Positions 56,629-64,000 of a stretch of 64,000 nt of DNA are shown here, piece by piece (the stretch's first letter is position 1; the number at the start of each line of letters is the position of its first letter). The notes below the pieces were generated by a model that saw only the letters and a list, made by a program, of their open reading frames with translations, was not told the DNA's origin and did not search any database. Made by a program: the position numbers and the translations under genes. The stretch lies in contig JAPOQA010000027.1 in assembly GCA_026710945.1 (NCBI GenBank), positions 62,001 to 126,000 of the forward strand, in the 5' to 3' direction. This stretch comes from Chloroflexota bacterium (GTDB taxonomy: Bacteria; Chloroflexota; UBA11872; VXOZ01).

Positions 56629-57669
56629 ATGAATACCGCGCGTCGCGCCAGGCTTGCCTTCATCGGTTGTGGCTCCTTTGCCACGGCCTCGATCTTTCCT
56701 CAGATTCAGCTTATTCCCGAGATCGACCTCGTTGCCGTCTGCGACCTCGACGAAGAAAAAGCGCAGCGCAATGCCCGCAACTTTGGCGCGCGCCGGGTTT
56801 ACACTGATATGGAAAAGATGCTCGATACCGAAGAGTTGGACGGCGTATTCACCATCGGCCCGGCGCCGCAGCAGTACCGGCTTGCGCCGGTGGGGCTCAA
56901 GCGTGGTCTGCCGGTGTACGTGGAGAAGCCGTCGGCCAATACCTCGGCGGAGGCCAAGGAACTGGCTGAATTGGCCGAGGCGAACGGCACATGGGGCCAG
57001 GTGGGCTTCATGAAGCGCTTCGCCGACGTCTATCGGATTGCCAAGGAAGTCATTGCCCGTCCCGAATTTGGCGGCCTGCACGTGCTCAAGGTCAAGTTCG
57101 GCCAGGGGAAGTATCCGCAGATTTGGGGTATTGACTCCGCCAAGCGAGCGTTTCTCATCGGCCAGTGCGTGCATATCCTTGACCTGGTGCGCTTCTTTGG
57201 CGGCGACGTGCGCGCCGTGAACGCGCTCTACTATGAGGTCGGCCCGCAAAACTTCTCCTATCTCATCAACCTGGAGTTCGTGAACGGCACGGTCGGCCAC
57301 ATGGACATCAATACGCTCGATTCCAAGGTGGGGACTCGCGACATCATCGAGACGCTGGAACTCATCGGCATGGAGACCCACGTGGTGTGTGAGGATATGA
57401 TGAAGGTCAAGTACCAGCCCCAAGAGGCGTGGTCGGCAGAAGCGCCGCGCCTCGGCCGGTACAACTTCACTCTGGAACCCTCGTGGACCGGCCTTTCGAT
57501 CAGCAAGCGCAACTTCGGCTACACCGGCGAGGTGGAGCACTTCGCCCGCCGCTGCCTGGGATTGGAAACCAGCGGCCCCGACCTCTGGGATAGCTACAAG
57601 GCACTCACGTTCGGGGAAGCGGTGTATAAGAGCTCCCACGGCGGCGGCCGGGTGCTGGTGGAACAGTAG
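56629..57669 (+). CDS. Gfo/Idh/MocA family oxidoreductase, tandem copy A
   Basis: A 346-residue NAD(P)-dependent dehydrogenase-like protein. The dinucleotide fold is 'LAFIGCGSFATASIFPQ', the cofactor/substrate 'EKP' block is in 'VYVEKPSANTSAEAKELAEL' and the C-terminal domain has 'FLIGQCVHILDLVRFFGGDVRAV'. The open frame extends 80 codons upstream through a repeat; the ATG at 56629 is chosen because the second copy starts at the same point with the same spacing from its AAGGAGCGAAT site. The two copies differ by only about one residue in twelve. Substrate unknown; probably a sugar or cyclitol. Confidence 0.9.
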   Translation: MNTARRARLAFIGCGSFATASIFPQIQLIPEIDLVAVCDLDEEKAQRNARNFGARRVYTDMEKMLDTEELDGVFTIGPAPQQYRLAPVGLKRGLPVYVEKPSANTSAEAKELAELAEANGTWGQVGFMKRFADVYRIAKEVIARPEFGGLHVLKVKFGQGKYPQIWGIDSAKRAFLIGQCVHILDLVRFFGGDVRAVNALYYEVGPQNFSYLINLEFVNGTVGHMDINTLDSKVGTRDIIETLELIGMETHVVCEDMMKVKYQPQEAWSAEAPRLGRYNFTLEPSWTGLSISKRNFGYTGEVEHFARRCLGLETSGPDLWDSYKALTFGEAVYKSSHGGGRVLVEQ

Positions 57670-57689
57670 CGGCCATCGAGAACCTTGCG

Positions 57690-58085
57690 TAACTCCGTCA
57701 TTCCGGCGCAAGCCGGAATCCAGAGCGCCTTTATAGCTAGAGATAGCATGATGTTAAGTCGTTTCACGCCCATCCCAACCTTCCCCCTCAAAGGTGAAGG
57801 GTTATGCAAAGGTCCCTGGGGAAGAGGGTTTGGGTGAAGACGAGCGGGGCGGTGGTGGGAGCGCCGCCGGAGGACAACAGTTGAGCAAGTAGTTGATTGA
57901 CCAATCCCGTTGAATGATTCCGATCGAGGCCCTCTCCCGGGGGAGAGGGTTTGGGTGAGGGCGAGCGGGGCGGCGGGGAGAGCGCCGCCGGAGGACAACA
58001 GTGGAGCAAATAGCTGATTGACCAACCCCGTTGAATGACTCCAATCGAGGCCCTCTCCCAGGGGGAGAGGGTTAGGGTGAGGGCG
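57690..58085. repeat. Repeat block between tandem oxidoreductase genes
   Basis: It starts with a 'GTCATTCCGGCGCAAGCCGGAATCC' type hairpin at about 57698-57722. From about 57780 to 58085 a unit of roughly 120 bp is present twice and partly a third time: CCTCTCCC/GGGAGAGG hairpin, 'GGGTGAGGGCGAGCGGGGCGG', 'GCGCCGCCGGAGGACAACAG', then 'TTGACCAA.CCCGTTGAATGA'. The hairpin part is the core of the array at 10822-11190. Confidence 0.8.
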
Positions 58086-58136
58086 ACCGATTGCAATTGC
58101 TGCCATGTCCGGGCAAATGCGAGGGACAGCCCGGCA

Positions 58137-58165
58137 TTGATACGCTTGCAGCCTGGGAATATAAT
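58137..58165 (+). promoter_or_regulatory. Promoter of the second tandem Gfo/Idh/MocA gene
   Basis: -35 TTGATA at 58137-58142, 17-bp spacer, -10 TATAAT at 58160-58165. The surrounding 40 bp match the promoter of copy A closely, so the duplication took the promoter along. Confidence 0.78.
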
Positions 58166-58262
58166 TGCCGTAATACTCTTGACGGTGCAATGAGGCTGCT
58201 CTCGAAATGTTCTCCCCAGTGCGCTTGCACCGTGCCCCCCATCGCAAGGAGCGAATCCCCCC

Positions 58263-59303
58263 ATGAGTACCGAGCGCCGAGCCAGACTTGCCTTCATCGG
58301 TTGTGGTTCATTTGCCACGGCCTCGATCTTTCCTCAGATTCAACTTATTCCCGAGATTGACCTCGTTGCCGTCTGCGACATCGACGAAGAAAAGGCCCAG
58401 CGCAACGCTCGCAACTTTGGGGCGCGGCGTGTTTACACCGACATGGACAAAATGCTCGATACTGAAGAGTTGGATGGTGTCTTCACCATCGGTCCGGCGC
58501 CGCAGCAGTATCAGCTGGCGCCGGTGGTGCTCAAGCGCGGCCTGCCGGTTTACACGGAGAAGCCGTCGGCCAATACTTCGGCTGAGGCCAAGGAACTGGC
58601 CGAACTCGCAGAGGCGAATAACACGTGGGGCCAGGTGGGCTTCATGAAGCGCTTCGCCGACGTGTACACCATCGCCAAGGAGATTGTGGCGCGGCCGGAG
58701 TTTGGCGGTCTGCACGTGCTCAAGGTCAAGTTCGGGCAGGGCAAGTATCCGCAGATTTGGGGTATTGACTCCGCCAAGCGCGCGTTTCTCATCGGCCAGT
58801 GCGTGCACATCTTCGACTTGGTGCGCTTCTTTGGCGGGGACGTGCGCGCCGTGAACGCCCTCTACTACGAGGTGGGACCGCAGAATTTCTCGTATCTCAT
58901 CAATCTGGAGTTTGTGAACGGCACCGTCGGCCAGATGGATATTAATACCCTCGATTCTAAGGTAGCTTTCCGTGACATCATCGAGACGCTGGAGCTGATT
59001 GGGTTTGAGAATCACGTAGTGTGCGAAGACATGATGAAGGTCACGTACCAGCCCCGCGAGGAGTGGACGCAAGAAGCGCCGGGCTTCGGCCGCTATAACT
59101 ACACGCTCGATCCCTCCTGGACCGGCCTAGGGCGCAGCCAGATAAACTACGGCTACACCGGCGAGGTGCGCCACTTCGCGCGCCGTTGCCTGGGCCTGGA
59201 AACCAGCGGCCCCGACCTCTGGGATAGCTACAAGTCCCTCACGTTCGGCGAAGCAGTGTATGAAAGCTCCCACGGCGGCGGCCGGGTGCTGGTGGAGCAG
59301 TAG
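58263..59303 (+). CDS. Gfo/Idh/MocA family oxidoreductase, tandem copy B
   Basis: Paralog of the preceding gene, same length (346 residues) and over 90% alike by eye. It has the same 'FIGCGSFATASIFPQ' fold, 'VYTEKPSANTSAEAKELAEL' block (Thr for Val before the EKP) and 'FLIGQCVHIFDLVRFFGGD'. Differences cluster in the C-terminal third (e.g. 'FGRYNYTLDPSWTGLGRSQINYGYTGEV'), which lies near the substrate pocket in this family, so specificity may have shifted. AAGGAGCGAAT precedes the ATG. Confidence 0.9.
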   Translation: MSTERRARLAFIGCGSFATASIFPQIQLIPEIDLVAVCDIDEEKAQRNARNFGARRVYTDMDKMLDTEELDGVFTIGPAPQQYQLAPVVLKRGLPVYTEKPSANTSAEAKELAELAEANNTWGQVGFMKRFADVYTIAKEIVARPEFGGLHVLKVKFGQGKYPQIWGIDSAKRAFLIGQCVHIFDLVRFFGGDVRAVNALYYEVGPQNFSYLINLEFVNGTVGQMDINTLDSKVAFRDIIETLELIGFENHVVCEDMMKVTYQPREEWTQEAPGFGRYNYTLDPSWTGLGRSQINYGYTGEVRHFARRCLGLETSGPDLWDSYKSLTFGEAVYESSHGGGRVLVEQ

Positions 59304-59917
59304 GCGCTGCTGCTGAACGGAGAGTTGGAGCACGCAAGTATCGTCGGGGCACCGCAATACTTGAGAGACTTGCGCAGCAATCAGAGTAGCTCGGTTCCGT
59401 TCCGCCCAAAGTGCGGGGAAAAGCCCCAATCTTGGCGCATTGATCCAGCGTCCAAGCCGTTCGCCCTGAGCCAGGTCGAAATTGGAGACAAGCCCCCGCC
59501 CCGTTCGCCCTGAGCTTGTCGAAGGGTCGAAGGGTGAACGGCTCGCGCATGGATTGGACGGCTTTGGGCCTTCTACGCTCCGTTTGTGCTTCGACAGGCT
59601 CAGCACGAACGGAGAAAATTGAATCCGTCCGCTCTTACGTGACAGCATTGGGGACAAGCCCCTGCCCCGTTCGACCTGAGCAAGGGCGAACGGGGCAGGG
59701 GCAGGCTGGTCGGCTCTGAGCCTGCTACGCTCCGTGCCACCCAGCTCTTGGGTCAAGAGGCGGAAAACGAATCGGGCGTCGGCGGCTCCGGTAGCGCAGG
59801 TTCGCACGCGCCGTGCGCGCAACTTGCGTTCCGTCTCGCGAAAAAGAGTGTATAATCACCGGTGATGAGTCTGATATTGGTTGTACTTAGGAGAGTCTTT
59901 GAGAAGGAGTGAGCCTA
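59304..59917. repeat. Repeat-filled intergenic region
   Basis: 614 bp with no supported gene. It holds several 'CGTTCGCCCTGAGC.TGTCGAAGGG' type elements (about 59458, 59505, 59587, 59668) in both orientations and two 'GGGGACAAGCCCC' hairpins (about 59410-59425 and 59650-59664), plus 'GGTAGCGCAGGTT' at about 59790. A TATAAT at 59851-59856 may be the -10 of the dioxygenase gene; its -35 is poor. Confidence 0.7.
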
Positions 59918-60697
59918 ATGGCTACTGCGCAGTTGGTGACTTTAGCGCCGGAGCAGAAGCAGTTTTTCGATGACAACGGCTATCTGGTGATGGAGGGGTT
60001 GTACGACGCCGCTGAGATGGAGGAGATGCGGGCGGAGTTTCACGACCTCATTACGAATACCGATGGCCGGCCCAAGGCCATGAGATACACCTTCATGGAG
60101 CAGGCGGAGGGGTATCCCATCGACCCCTATAACCCCAAGAACGTACAGGGCATCATGGACCAGCCGTTGGCGAGCGATTACTGGTTCAACAACGTTACCG
60201 ACCCCCGCATAGTGAACGTCTTCATCGACCTCTTCGGCCCGGACATCGACTTTCACAATGGCAAGGTGCGCAACAATCCGCCGGGCTTCACGAATGAACA
60301 GGGCTGGCACCAGGACTGGCCGTACGAGCTTCACAGCAAGTCGGACCTGGCGGCGGCCATCATCTACCTGGACGCCAACGACGTAGACCAAGGCGCGACT
60401 ACGGTGCTGCCCGGCAGCCACCTGATGGGCGAGTGGGAGACGTCACACGGCCATACCGTAGCCGACGAGAAGGTGGCGGACTACGAGCCCGTGCCGATGC
60501 TTGCCAAGCCCGGCGACGTGCTCTTCATCCACGTGATGGTGCTGCACACCGCGGGCAACAACTACAGCAACACCTCGCGCCATAAGGTCATCAACGAATA
60601 CAAGTCCAAAGAAGCCATCGACCAGTGGGGCAACCGCTGCGCCTACGCTGGAATGCCCGTAGCCCGCAACGGCCAGGTGTGCATCCCGCAACTCTAG
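59918..60697 (+). CDS. Phytanoyl-CoA dioxygenase (PhyH) family protein
   Basis: Fe(II)/2-oxoglutarate-dependent dioxygenase, 259 residues. The start 'FFDDNGYLVMEGLYD' is typical of PhyH proteins. The iron triad is visible: H131 and D133 in 'GWHQDW' and the distal H210 in 'VLHTAGNN', with R221 ('SRHKV') as likely 2-oxoglutarate ligand. 'TTVLPGSHLMGEWE' is the usual strand before the distal site. AAGGAG sets the ATG at 59918 over a GTG at 59909. Substrates in such genomes are often small molecules rather than phytanoyl-CoA; none can be named here. Confidence 0.92.
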   Translation: MATAQLVTLAPEQKQFFDDNGYLVMEGLYDAAEMEEMRAEFHDLITNTDGRPKAMRYTFMEQAEGYPIDPYNPKNVQGIMDQPLASDYWFNNVTDPRIVNVFIDLFGPDIDFHNGKVRNNPPGFTNEQGWHQDWPYELHSKSDLAAAIIYLDANDVDQGATTVLPGSHLMGEWETSHGHTVADEKVADYEPVPMLAKPGDVLFIHVMVLHTAGNNYSNTSRHKVINEYKSKEAIDQWGNRCAYAGMPVARNGQVCIPQL

Positions 60698-60698
60698 A

Positions 60699-60733
60699 GG
60701 CGAGCGCCATAATCTACGGCGCTTCGTCTCGCC
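60699..60733. terminator. Hairpin between convergent genes
   Basis: GGCGAG with CTCGCC encloses GCGCC with GGCGC around a loop, directly after the dioxygenase stop and about 100 bp from the end of the convergent small gene. The stem is interrupted by a bulge. Confidence 0.45.
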
Positions 60734-60831
60734 ACAGTAAAGATTAAGGCTAGAGAAGCATTCTCCTAGCCCGCGTCAGCATGTCGAATTGCGATCTCGC
60801 GCGGAAATGCGCATTTGCAGGTTATTCAAGG

Positions 60832-61020
60832 CTACCTAGATGCGCGCGGCTTGCCGCCCGGGGGTTTGCGCGAGGACCTAACAATCGGCGGCCTCTCCTT
60901 GGGGCCAGTGCCGCGCTTGACAGGGATACGTGCCTTAGCATTCATCTTGGCAGGCCGGTCTTTTGGCGATCCTCCTTCTCGGAAAGAGCCTTCCTTGCCG
61001 CCTCTATCGCTATCTGCCAT
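60832..61020 (-). CDS. Pro/Lys-rich basic microprotein (cassette B, second gene)
   Basis: A 62-residue protein rich in Lys, Arg, Pro and Gly, starting MADSDRGGKEGSF. GGGAGG lies five bases before the ATG at 61020 (another ATG is three bases earlier). It carries two copies of a motif: 'GGSPKDRPAK' and 'GTGPKERPPIVRSSRKPPG'. The second matches 'GGGPKKRPPKTVSNRPPG' of the microprotein at 61334, so the two are homologous. It is 23 bp downstream of the truncated membrane-protein homolog. Likely disordered; it could bind nucleic acid, acidic lipid or a partner SH3-like domain, which is speculation. Confidence 0.6.
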   Translation of the reverse strand: MADSDRGGKEGSFREGGSPKDRPAKMNAKARIPVKRGTGPKERPPIVRSSRKPPGGKPRASR

Positions 61021-61043
61021 CATATCCTCCCATTGCACACGCT

Positions 61044-61337
61044 TTAGGGCCGCGACCTCATAATATCATGGAATGTCATTGCTACCCAGCCCTCGGCAGT
61101 TTGCGTCCCCGGCGAGAATTTGGAATTGTAGAAATAGGTGTATATGCTGACCGCTTCTACATCTTTGGATACAAGGAATTCAAAGGTCTCCGGGTGTCTC
61201 TCACCTGGCTCCACGACTACCTCACACTTTGGAAAGACAATGAGCCCAAGCAAGTCATCGTATCGTCTGAAGAGCCTCTGCGCAAGCCCGTGGTATGGGA
61301 ACAGAGGAGGAAACGATACGCGCCCGGCCACTATCAT
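61044..61337 (-). CDS. Truncated homolog of the cassette membrane protein (cassette B, first gene)
   Basis: A 97-residue frame whose last 50 residues match the end of the protein at 61502: 'VVVEPGERHPETFEFLVSK' against 'LIVEPGESHQETCEFIVSQ', then 'SIYTYFYNS' in both (IIYTYFYNS in the other). The two membrane helices and the middle of the full protein are absent. Its ATG overlaps the stop of the microprotein at 61334 (ATGA), so it may still be translated by coupling. Whether it is a functional short form or a decaying duplicate cannot be told. Confidence 0.6.
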   Translation of the reverse strand: MIVAGRVSFPPLFPYHGLAQRLFRRYDDLLGLIVFPKCEVVVEPGERHPETFEFLVSKDVEAVSIYTYFYNSKFSPGTQTAEGWVAMTFHDIMRSRP

Positions 61338-61477
61338 TTGGGTGGCTTCGACGACTGGGGAGGCTTAGGATTGATCGGTCCCGGCGGTCTATTCGAAACG
61401 GTCTTTGGTGGCCTCTTCTTAGGCCCACCGCCTTTTTGTCCGACGTTATCTTTTCGAACCTTAGAACTTGCCGGCAC
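61334..61477 (-). CDS. Pro/Lys-rich basic microprotein (cassette A, second gene)
   Basis: A 47-residue frame from a GTG at 61477 with an excellent AAGGAGG nine bases before it. The product begins (V)PASSKVRKDNVGQKGG and carries 'GGGPKKRPPKTVSNRPPG' followed by a Pro/Lys tail ending 'SSKPPK'. It has no Trp, no hydrophobic segment and a strong positive charge. It starts 24 bp after the membrane-protein gene stop. The shared motif G-x-G/S-P-K-x-R-P with the microprotein at 60832, and the same gene order, show that the pair was duplicated. Confidence 0.62.
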   Translation of the reverse strand: MPASSKVRKDNVGQKGGGPKKRPPKTVSNRPPGPINPKPPQSSKPPK

Positions 61478-61501
61478 TGAAACCCTCCTTAAAACCACCG
61501 C

Positions 61502-62149
61502 TCATTGACCGCGGTCATCTATGTCGTGGATCGCGGTTGCGCCCCACCCTTGGGGAACTTGCGGCACTCTCGAATTGTAGAAGTACGTGTATATGATAAC
61601 TGATTGGACTCCCTGTGAGACTATGAATTCGCATGTTTCTTGGTGTGATTCGCCCGGTTCCACGATGAGCACGTCTTTGTCCCATGTGCGCGGAACTTCA
61701 TCCAGCGTGGGCCATTGAATGCTCTCGTATTCTTCCTCCTCAAGTGCCTGGCTGTACTGGGCATAGAGGGCCTCCGCGTCCTCGTCCGACACCGGGCTTA
61801 TTTGCTGCAACAAGAAGAACGCTTCGCGGAACTCCATCTTGACCCTTGAGCCGTTATGCAAGGTTGCCATGACCGCGACGTGCACATAGCTATCGCCAAT
61901 GAACCTATGGGATACGCTGTTCACAATCGTCAGGTGCGGCTCGGATTCGCGGAATGCCTGCCACTTGTAGGCGGCGAAGATCCCACCCAGGATCACTGCC
62001 AACGCCGTCACCCCCGCCTGCATGCCCCACAGCACGTCCTTCACGCGCGTCGCGTCAGGCGCGAAATGATACGCTGTCAGGAAAACAAGGCACAGCCCGA
62101 CCACGACCGCGAGGACTGTGACAATGAGGCCGACGTTCAGCTTGCCCAT
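61502..62149 (-). CDS. Two-helix membrane protein of unknown function (cassette A, first gene)
   Basis: A 215-residue protein with two hydrophobic helices near the N-terminus (about 7-26 and 44-61) and a soluble C-terminal domain of about 150 residues that looks beta-rich: 'YVHVAVMATLHNGSRVKMEF', 'DVLIVEPGESHQETCEF' and 'VIIYTYFYNS'. A short acidic stretch (EEEEYES) lies between. The alternation of strands and the 'NGS' turn resemble immunoglobulin-like or transthyretin-like folds, but no family is recognised. With a short loop between the helices, both ends would lie on the same side. It heads a cassette with a basic microprotein. Confidence 0.7.
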   Translation of the reverse strand: MGKLNVGLIVTVLAVVVGLCLVFLTAYHFAPDATRVKDVLWGMQAGVTALAVILGGIFAAYKWQAFRESEPHLTIVNSVSHRFIGDSYVHVAVMATLHNGSRVKMEFREAFFLLQQISPVSDEDAEALYAQYSQALEEEEYESIQWPTLDEVPRTWDKDVLIVEPGESHQETCEFIVSQGVQSVIIYTYFYNSRVPQVPQGWGATAIHDIDDRGQ

Positions 62150-62404
62150 GCGTATCCCGTTTCCCGCGCCTTAGTCCTGCGGTGTTTAATAAAACAATAG
62201 TGCTTTAACCACACATCGGACATTGTATAGTAGCGACTGGACTGTAGCACAGTACTGCACTACTCAGGCAGGGCAATGGCGCGATTGCCCTTTGGCTGCG
62301 AGTATTTTGGAACATATAGTCAAATCATGCTCAACACAAACTTGCCAGTGTCGCTATTGGATCTGCATTGATGACCAAGTAGGTATCATTGCCAGGGTAG
62401 CACC

Positions 62405-64000
62405 ATGCAATCGCTGACAATCGACAGCATCGCAAAATTGGAGGAAGCCGGGCACAGGCTTTTTCAACTTCTGGATGAAGGAGACGCATCGGGAGCTTTG
62501 GAGTTTGCAAAGTCCTTGCGAGCAGACCCAGGTCAAGAGTTGCCAGTTGAACACTTTCTCGGCTGTGCTTACGTTGAGGTCGGCGGTCAGCTCAAGAGTG
62601 TCGACTTGGTAGATAAGGGTGTTCGAATCCTAAGTGAATTGGACCCTAAGCGTTCGGCGACGATTTCTTACAACCTAGCCAATGCTAAATCGCAACTTTG
62701 GAAAATTGCTGTGAACCAAAACGGCCTTAGCACTGCATGGCTGGAGATGCGTTGTCAACTTCGCGATTCTCGAAAATTATATGAGTCTGTTGCCAATGAC
62801 GACAACGCAGATATCGAGCAACGCCTGAAAGCCTTTACAGATTGGGGTAACTCCTACGACAATCAGGGCCGGTATCTTGACGCCCTTGATTGCTACGACC
62901 AGGCACTTAGGCTCGACCCATCGTATGGCATGGCCCTCGGCAACCGAGGCATGGCTCTTTTCTTTGCCGCGCCGCTAATGGGAGAGCACCAATCACACAT
63001 ATTGCTTGAAGCAGCCACCAACCTTGACGCAGCTATAGAGAATGAGAAAAGTGTCTTGAACTCCGGCGGAAGGCAAGCACTTGAAGTGTTCGAGAAGTGT
63101 CGTGCCTACATATCAACACCTTCAGGTACGCCTTTGAAACCGAAAAATAATCGTCAAACGCTCAGTGACAGTCATCTCAATTGGTGTCTGAACAACAGGT
63201 TCTTTCTGCACATCTCACCCGATTGTATTCGCGAAGATTCAGATGTGCTTGATCCACTCTCCTTTAGAGAGATTAGCTTTAGTTTAAAGGAGCCAAGAAT
63301 TTCCCCCGATGGAGAGCCTCTCAAAGCCGCCAAGGAAATTCTTGGTGCTTTCAATGCAATCAAGCAGGATTACATTACTGCTCGGTATCTCACTTGGCTT
63401 ACGAGCGAGATTCCAATACCGTTTCAAGATCACGTACAGTCCATCACAAAGCGTGCCTTTTTCTGGGATACGCTGGATTATGCAAGCTGGGGCGTCGAGC
63501 CGGGAATTGCTACGATCGCACTGAAAGCTGCAGTGGACGTTTTGGACAAAGTCGCAGTCTTCGTTCACCTATACTTGCGTTCCAACCGCAATGTGCGCAG
63601 CGTGAATTTTGCCACTCTTCCCTATAAGAACAATAAAGGGACAGAACTTGAGCCTGCCCTTGCGAACGCGCTAAGGACTCCGGCTGGGAATTGGAACTCG
63701 GGACTTATCGCTCTAATTGACCTTAGTTCTGAATTAGAAGAAAAGTCACAATCCCACTTGAGAAAGTTCCTTCAGTATCGGCACGCTGCAACTCACCGCT
63801 TCTTTGTCATTCACTCTGAGGGAGCACCTGTTTCATCCGAATGGAGCGAACACGTCAGTTGGTCTGACGCCACTAAGGATTTGCTTTGCTTGCTCAAAGT
63901 GGCACGCCGTGCGGTCTTGTACTTGACGCAAATGATTCACTTGCATGAGGCCGACATTAAACCCCGATGTTCCGGTACATCTTATCCAATGACCATTCCA
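62405..64000 (+). CDS. TPR protein with LA2681-like HEPN domain (3' end outside window)
   Basis: An open frame of 532 codons from the ATG at 62405 with no stop before the window ends. The N-terminal third has TPR-like repeats, best seen as 'NSYDNQGRYLDALDCYDQALRLDPSYGMALGNRG' in parts at about 150-185. The C-terminal part resembles the LA2681-like HEPN domain; 'RHAATHRFF' provides an Rx4H motif (R459, H464), the RNase signature of active HEPN proteins. Such TPR-HEPN proteins are predicted to be RNA-cleaving defence or stress effectors. The gene is more AT-rich than the chromosome around it, which suggests transfer. The start is the first Met of the frame; no strong ribosome site is seen. Confidence 0.8.
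   Translation, partial: MQSLTIDSIAKLEEAGHRLFQLLDEGDASGALEFAKSLRADPGQELPVEHFLGCAYVEVGGQLKSVDLVDKGVRILSELDPKRSATISYNLANAKSQLWKIAVNQNGLSTAWLEMRCQLRDSRKLYESVANDDNADIEQRLKAFTDWGNSYDNQGRYLDALDCYDQALRLDPSYGMALGNRGMALFFAAPLMGEHQSHILLEAATNLDAAIENEKSVLNSGGRQALEVFEKCRAYISTPSGTPLKPKNNRQTLSDSHLNWCLNNRFFLHISPDCIREDSDVLDPLSFREISFSLKEPRISPDGEPLKAAKEILGAFNAIKQDYITARYLTWLTSEIPIPFQDHVQSITKRAFFWDTLDYASWGVEPGIATIALKAAVDVLDKVAVFVHLYLRSNRNVRSVNFATLPYKNNKGTELEPALANALRTPAGNWNSGLIALIDLSSELEEKSQSHLRKFLQYRHAATHRFFVIHSEGAPVSSEWSEHVSWSDATKDLLCLLKVARRAVLYLTQMIHLHEADIKPRCSGTSYPMTIP

Noticed and set aside
60781-61508. Plus-strand frames of 82-181 codons at 60781-61047 and 60963-61508
   Set aside because: They are opposite to the microproteins and the truncated membrane protein, which have ribosome sites and mutual homology on the minus strand.

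Overview
The window looks like a chromosomal contig of a free-living or host-associated bacterium, most probably a member of the Chloroflexota, perhaps a marine or sponge-associated lineage such as the SAR202 or Caldilinea type. This rests on gene style, not on a marker search: adjacent transaldolase and glucose-6-phosphate isomerase genes, Tat-type lipoprotein binding proteins (RR motif followed by an AAC lipobox), several Gfo/Idh/MocA oxidoreductases, a sulfatase, a phytanoyl-CoA-type dioxygenase, and many short intergenic hairpin repeats. G+C is fairly high and promoters follow the usual -35/-10 pattern, often with an extended -10 (TGC before the -10). No rRNA, tRNA, CRISPR array or transposase was seen.

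Layout. 1-7 kb (+): pentose-phosphate genes tal-pgi and zwf, then proS. 7-11 kb: a trypsin-like/RDD membrane protease, an NmrA-like protein divergent from a PaREP1/HEPN-like protein, an SMP-30 lactonase, and a nine-unit array of 41-43 bp hairpin repeats. 11-16.5 kb (-): pyruvate dehydrogenase operon pdhA-pdhB-pdhC-lpd, interrupted after pdhA by a decayed coiled-coil gene whose intact relative lies at 40.8 kb. 16.8-25.6 kb: dtd facing rpoB-rpoC. 25.8-33.4 kb (-): FAD oxidoreductase, amidohydrolase, a PstI/BsuBI-type restriction-modification pair, and secA. 34 kb: rpsO.

34-50 kb is transport-rich: four solute-binding lipoproteins with no permease or ATPase beside them, a complete ZnuABC-like metal importer with a very long His/Asp loop, an isochorismatase-type hydrolase, a polysaccharide deacetylase and an M14-like peptidase. 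50-60.7 kb is catabolic and accessory: three Gfo/Idh/MocA genes (two of them a tandem duplication including the promoter), a DegT aminotransferase, a sulfatase and a dioxygenase, separated by repeat-filled gaps. 60.8-62.1 kb carries a small tandem two-gene cassette (membrane protein plus Pro/Lys-rich microprotein) that I do not recognise. The right edge cuts a TPR plus LA2681-type HEPN gene.

How it works together: the left half is central metabolism and information processing (NADPH and pentose supply, acetyl-CoA formation, transcription, translation, secretion). The right half is consistent with an oligotroph that scavenges sugars or sulfated and amino-substituted carbohydrates through binding proteins and remodels them with sulfatase, dehydrogenases, aminotransferase and dioxygenase. 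Defence-like elements are the restriction-modification pair, the HEPN protein and a broken HicB-like gene. The best candidate for an undescribed system is the duplicated cassette at 60832-62149.
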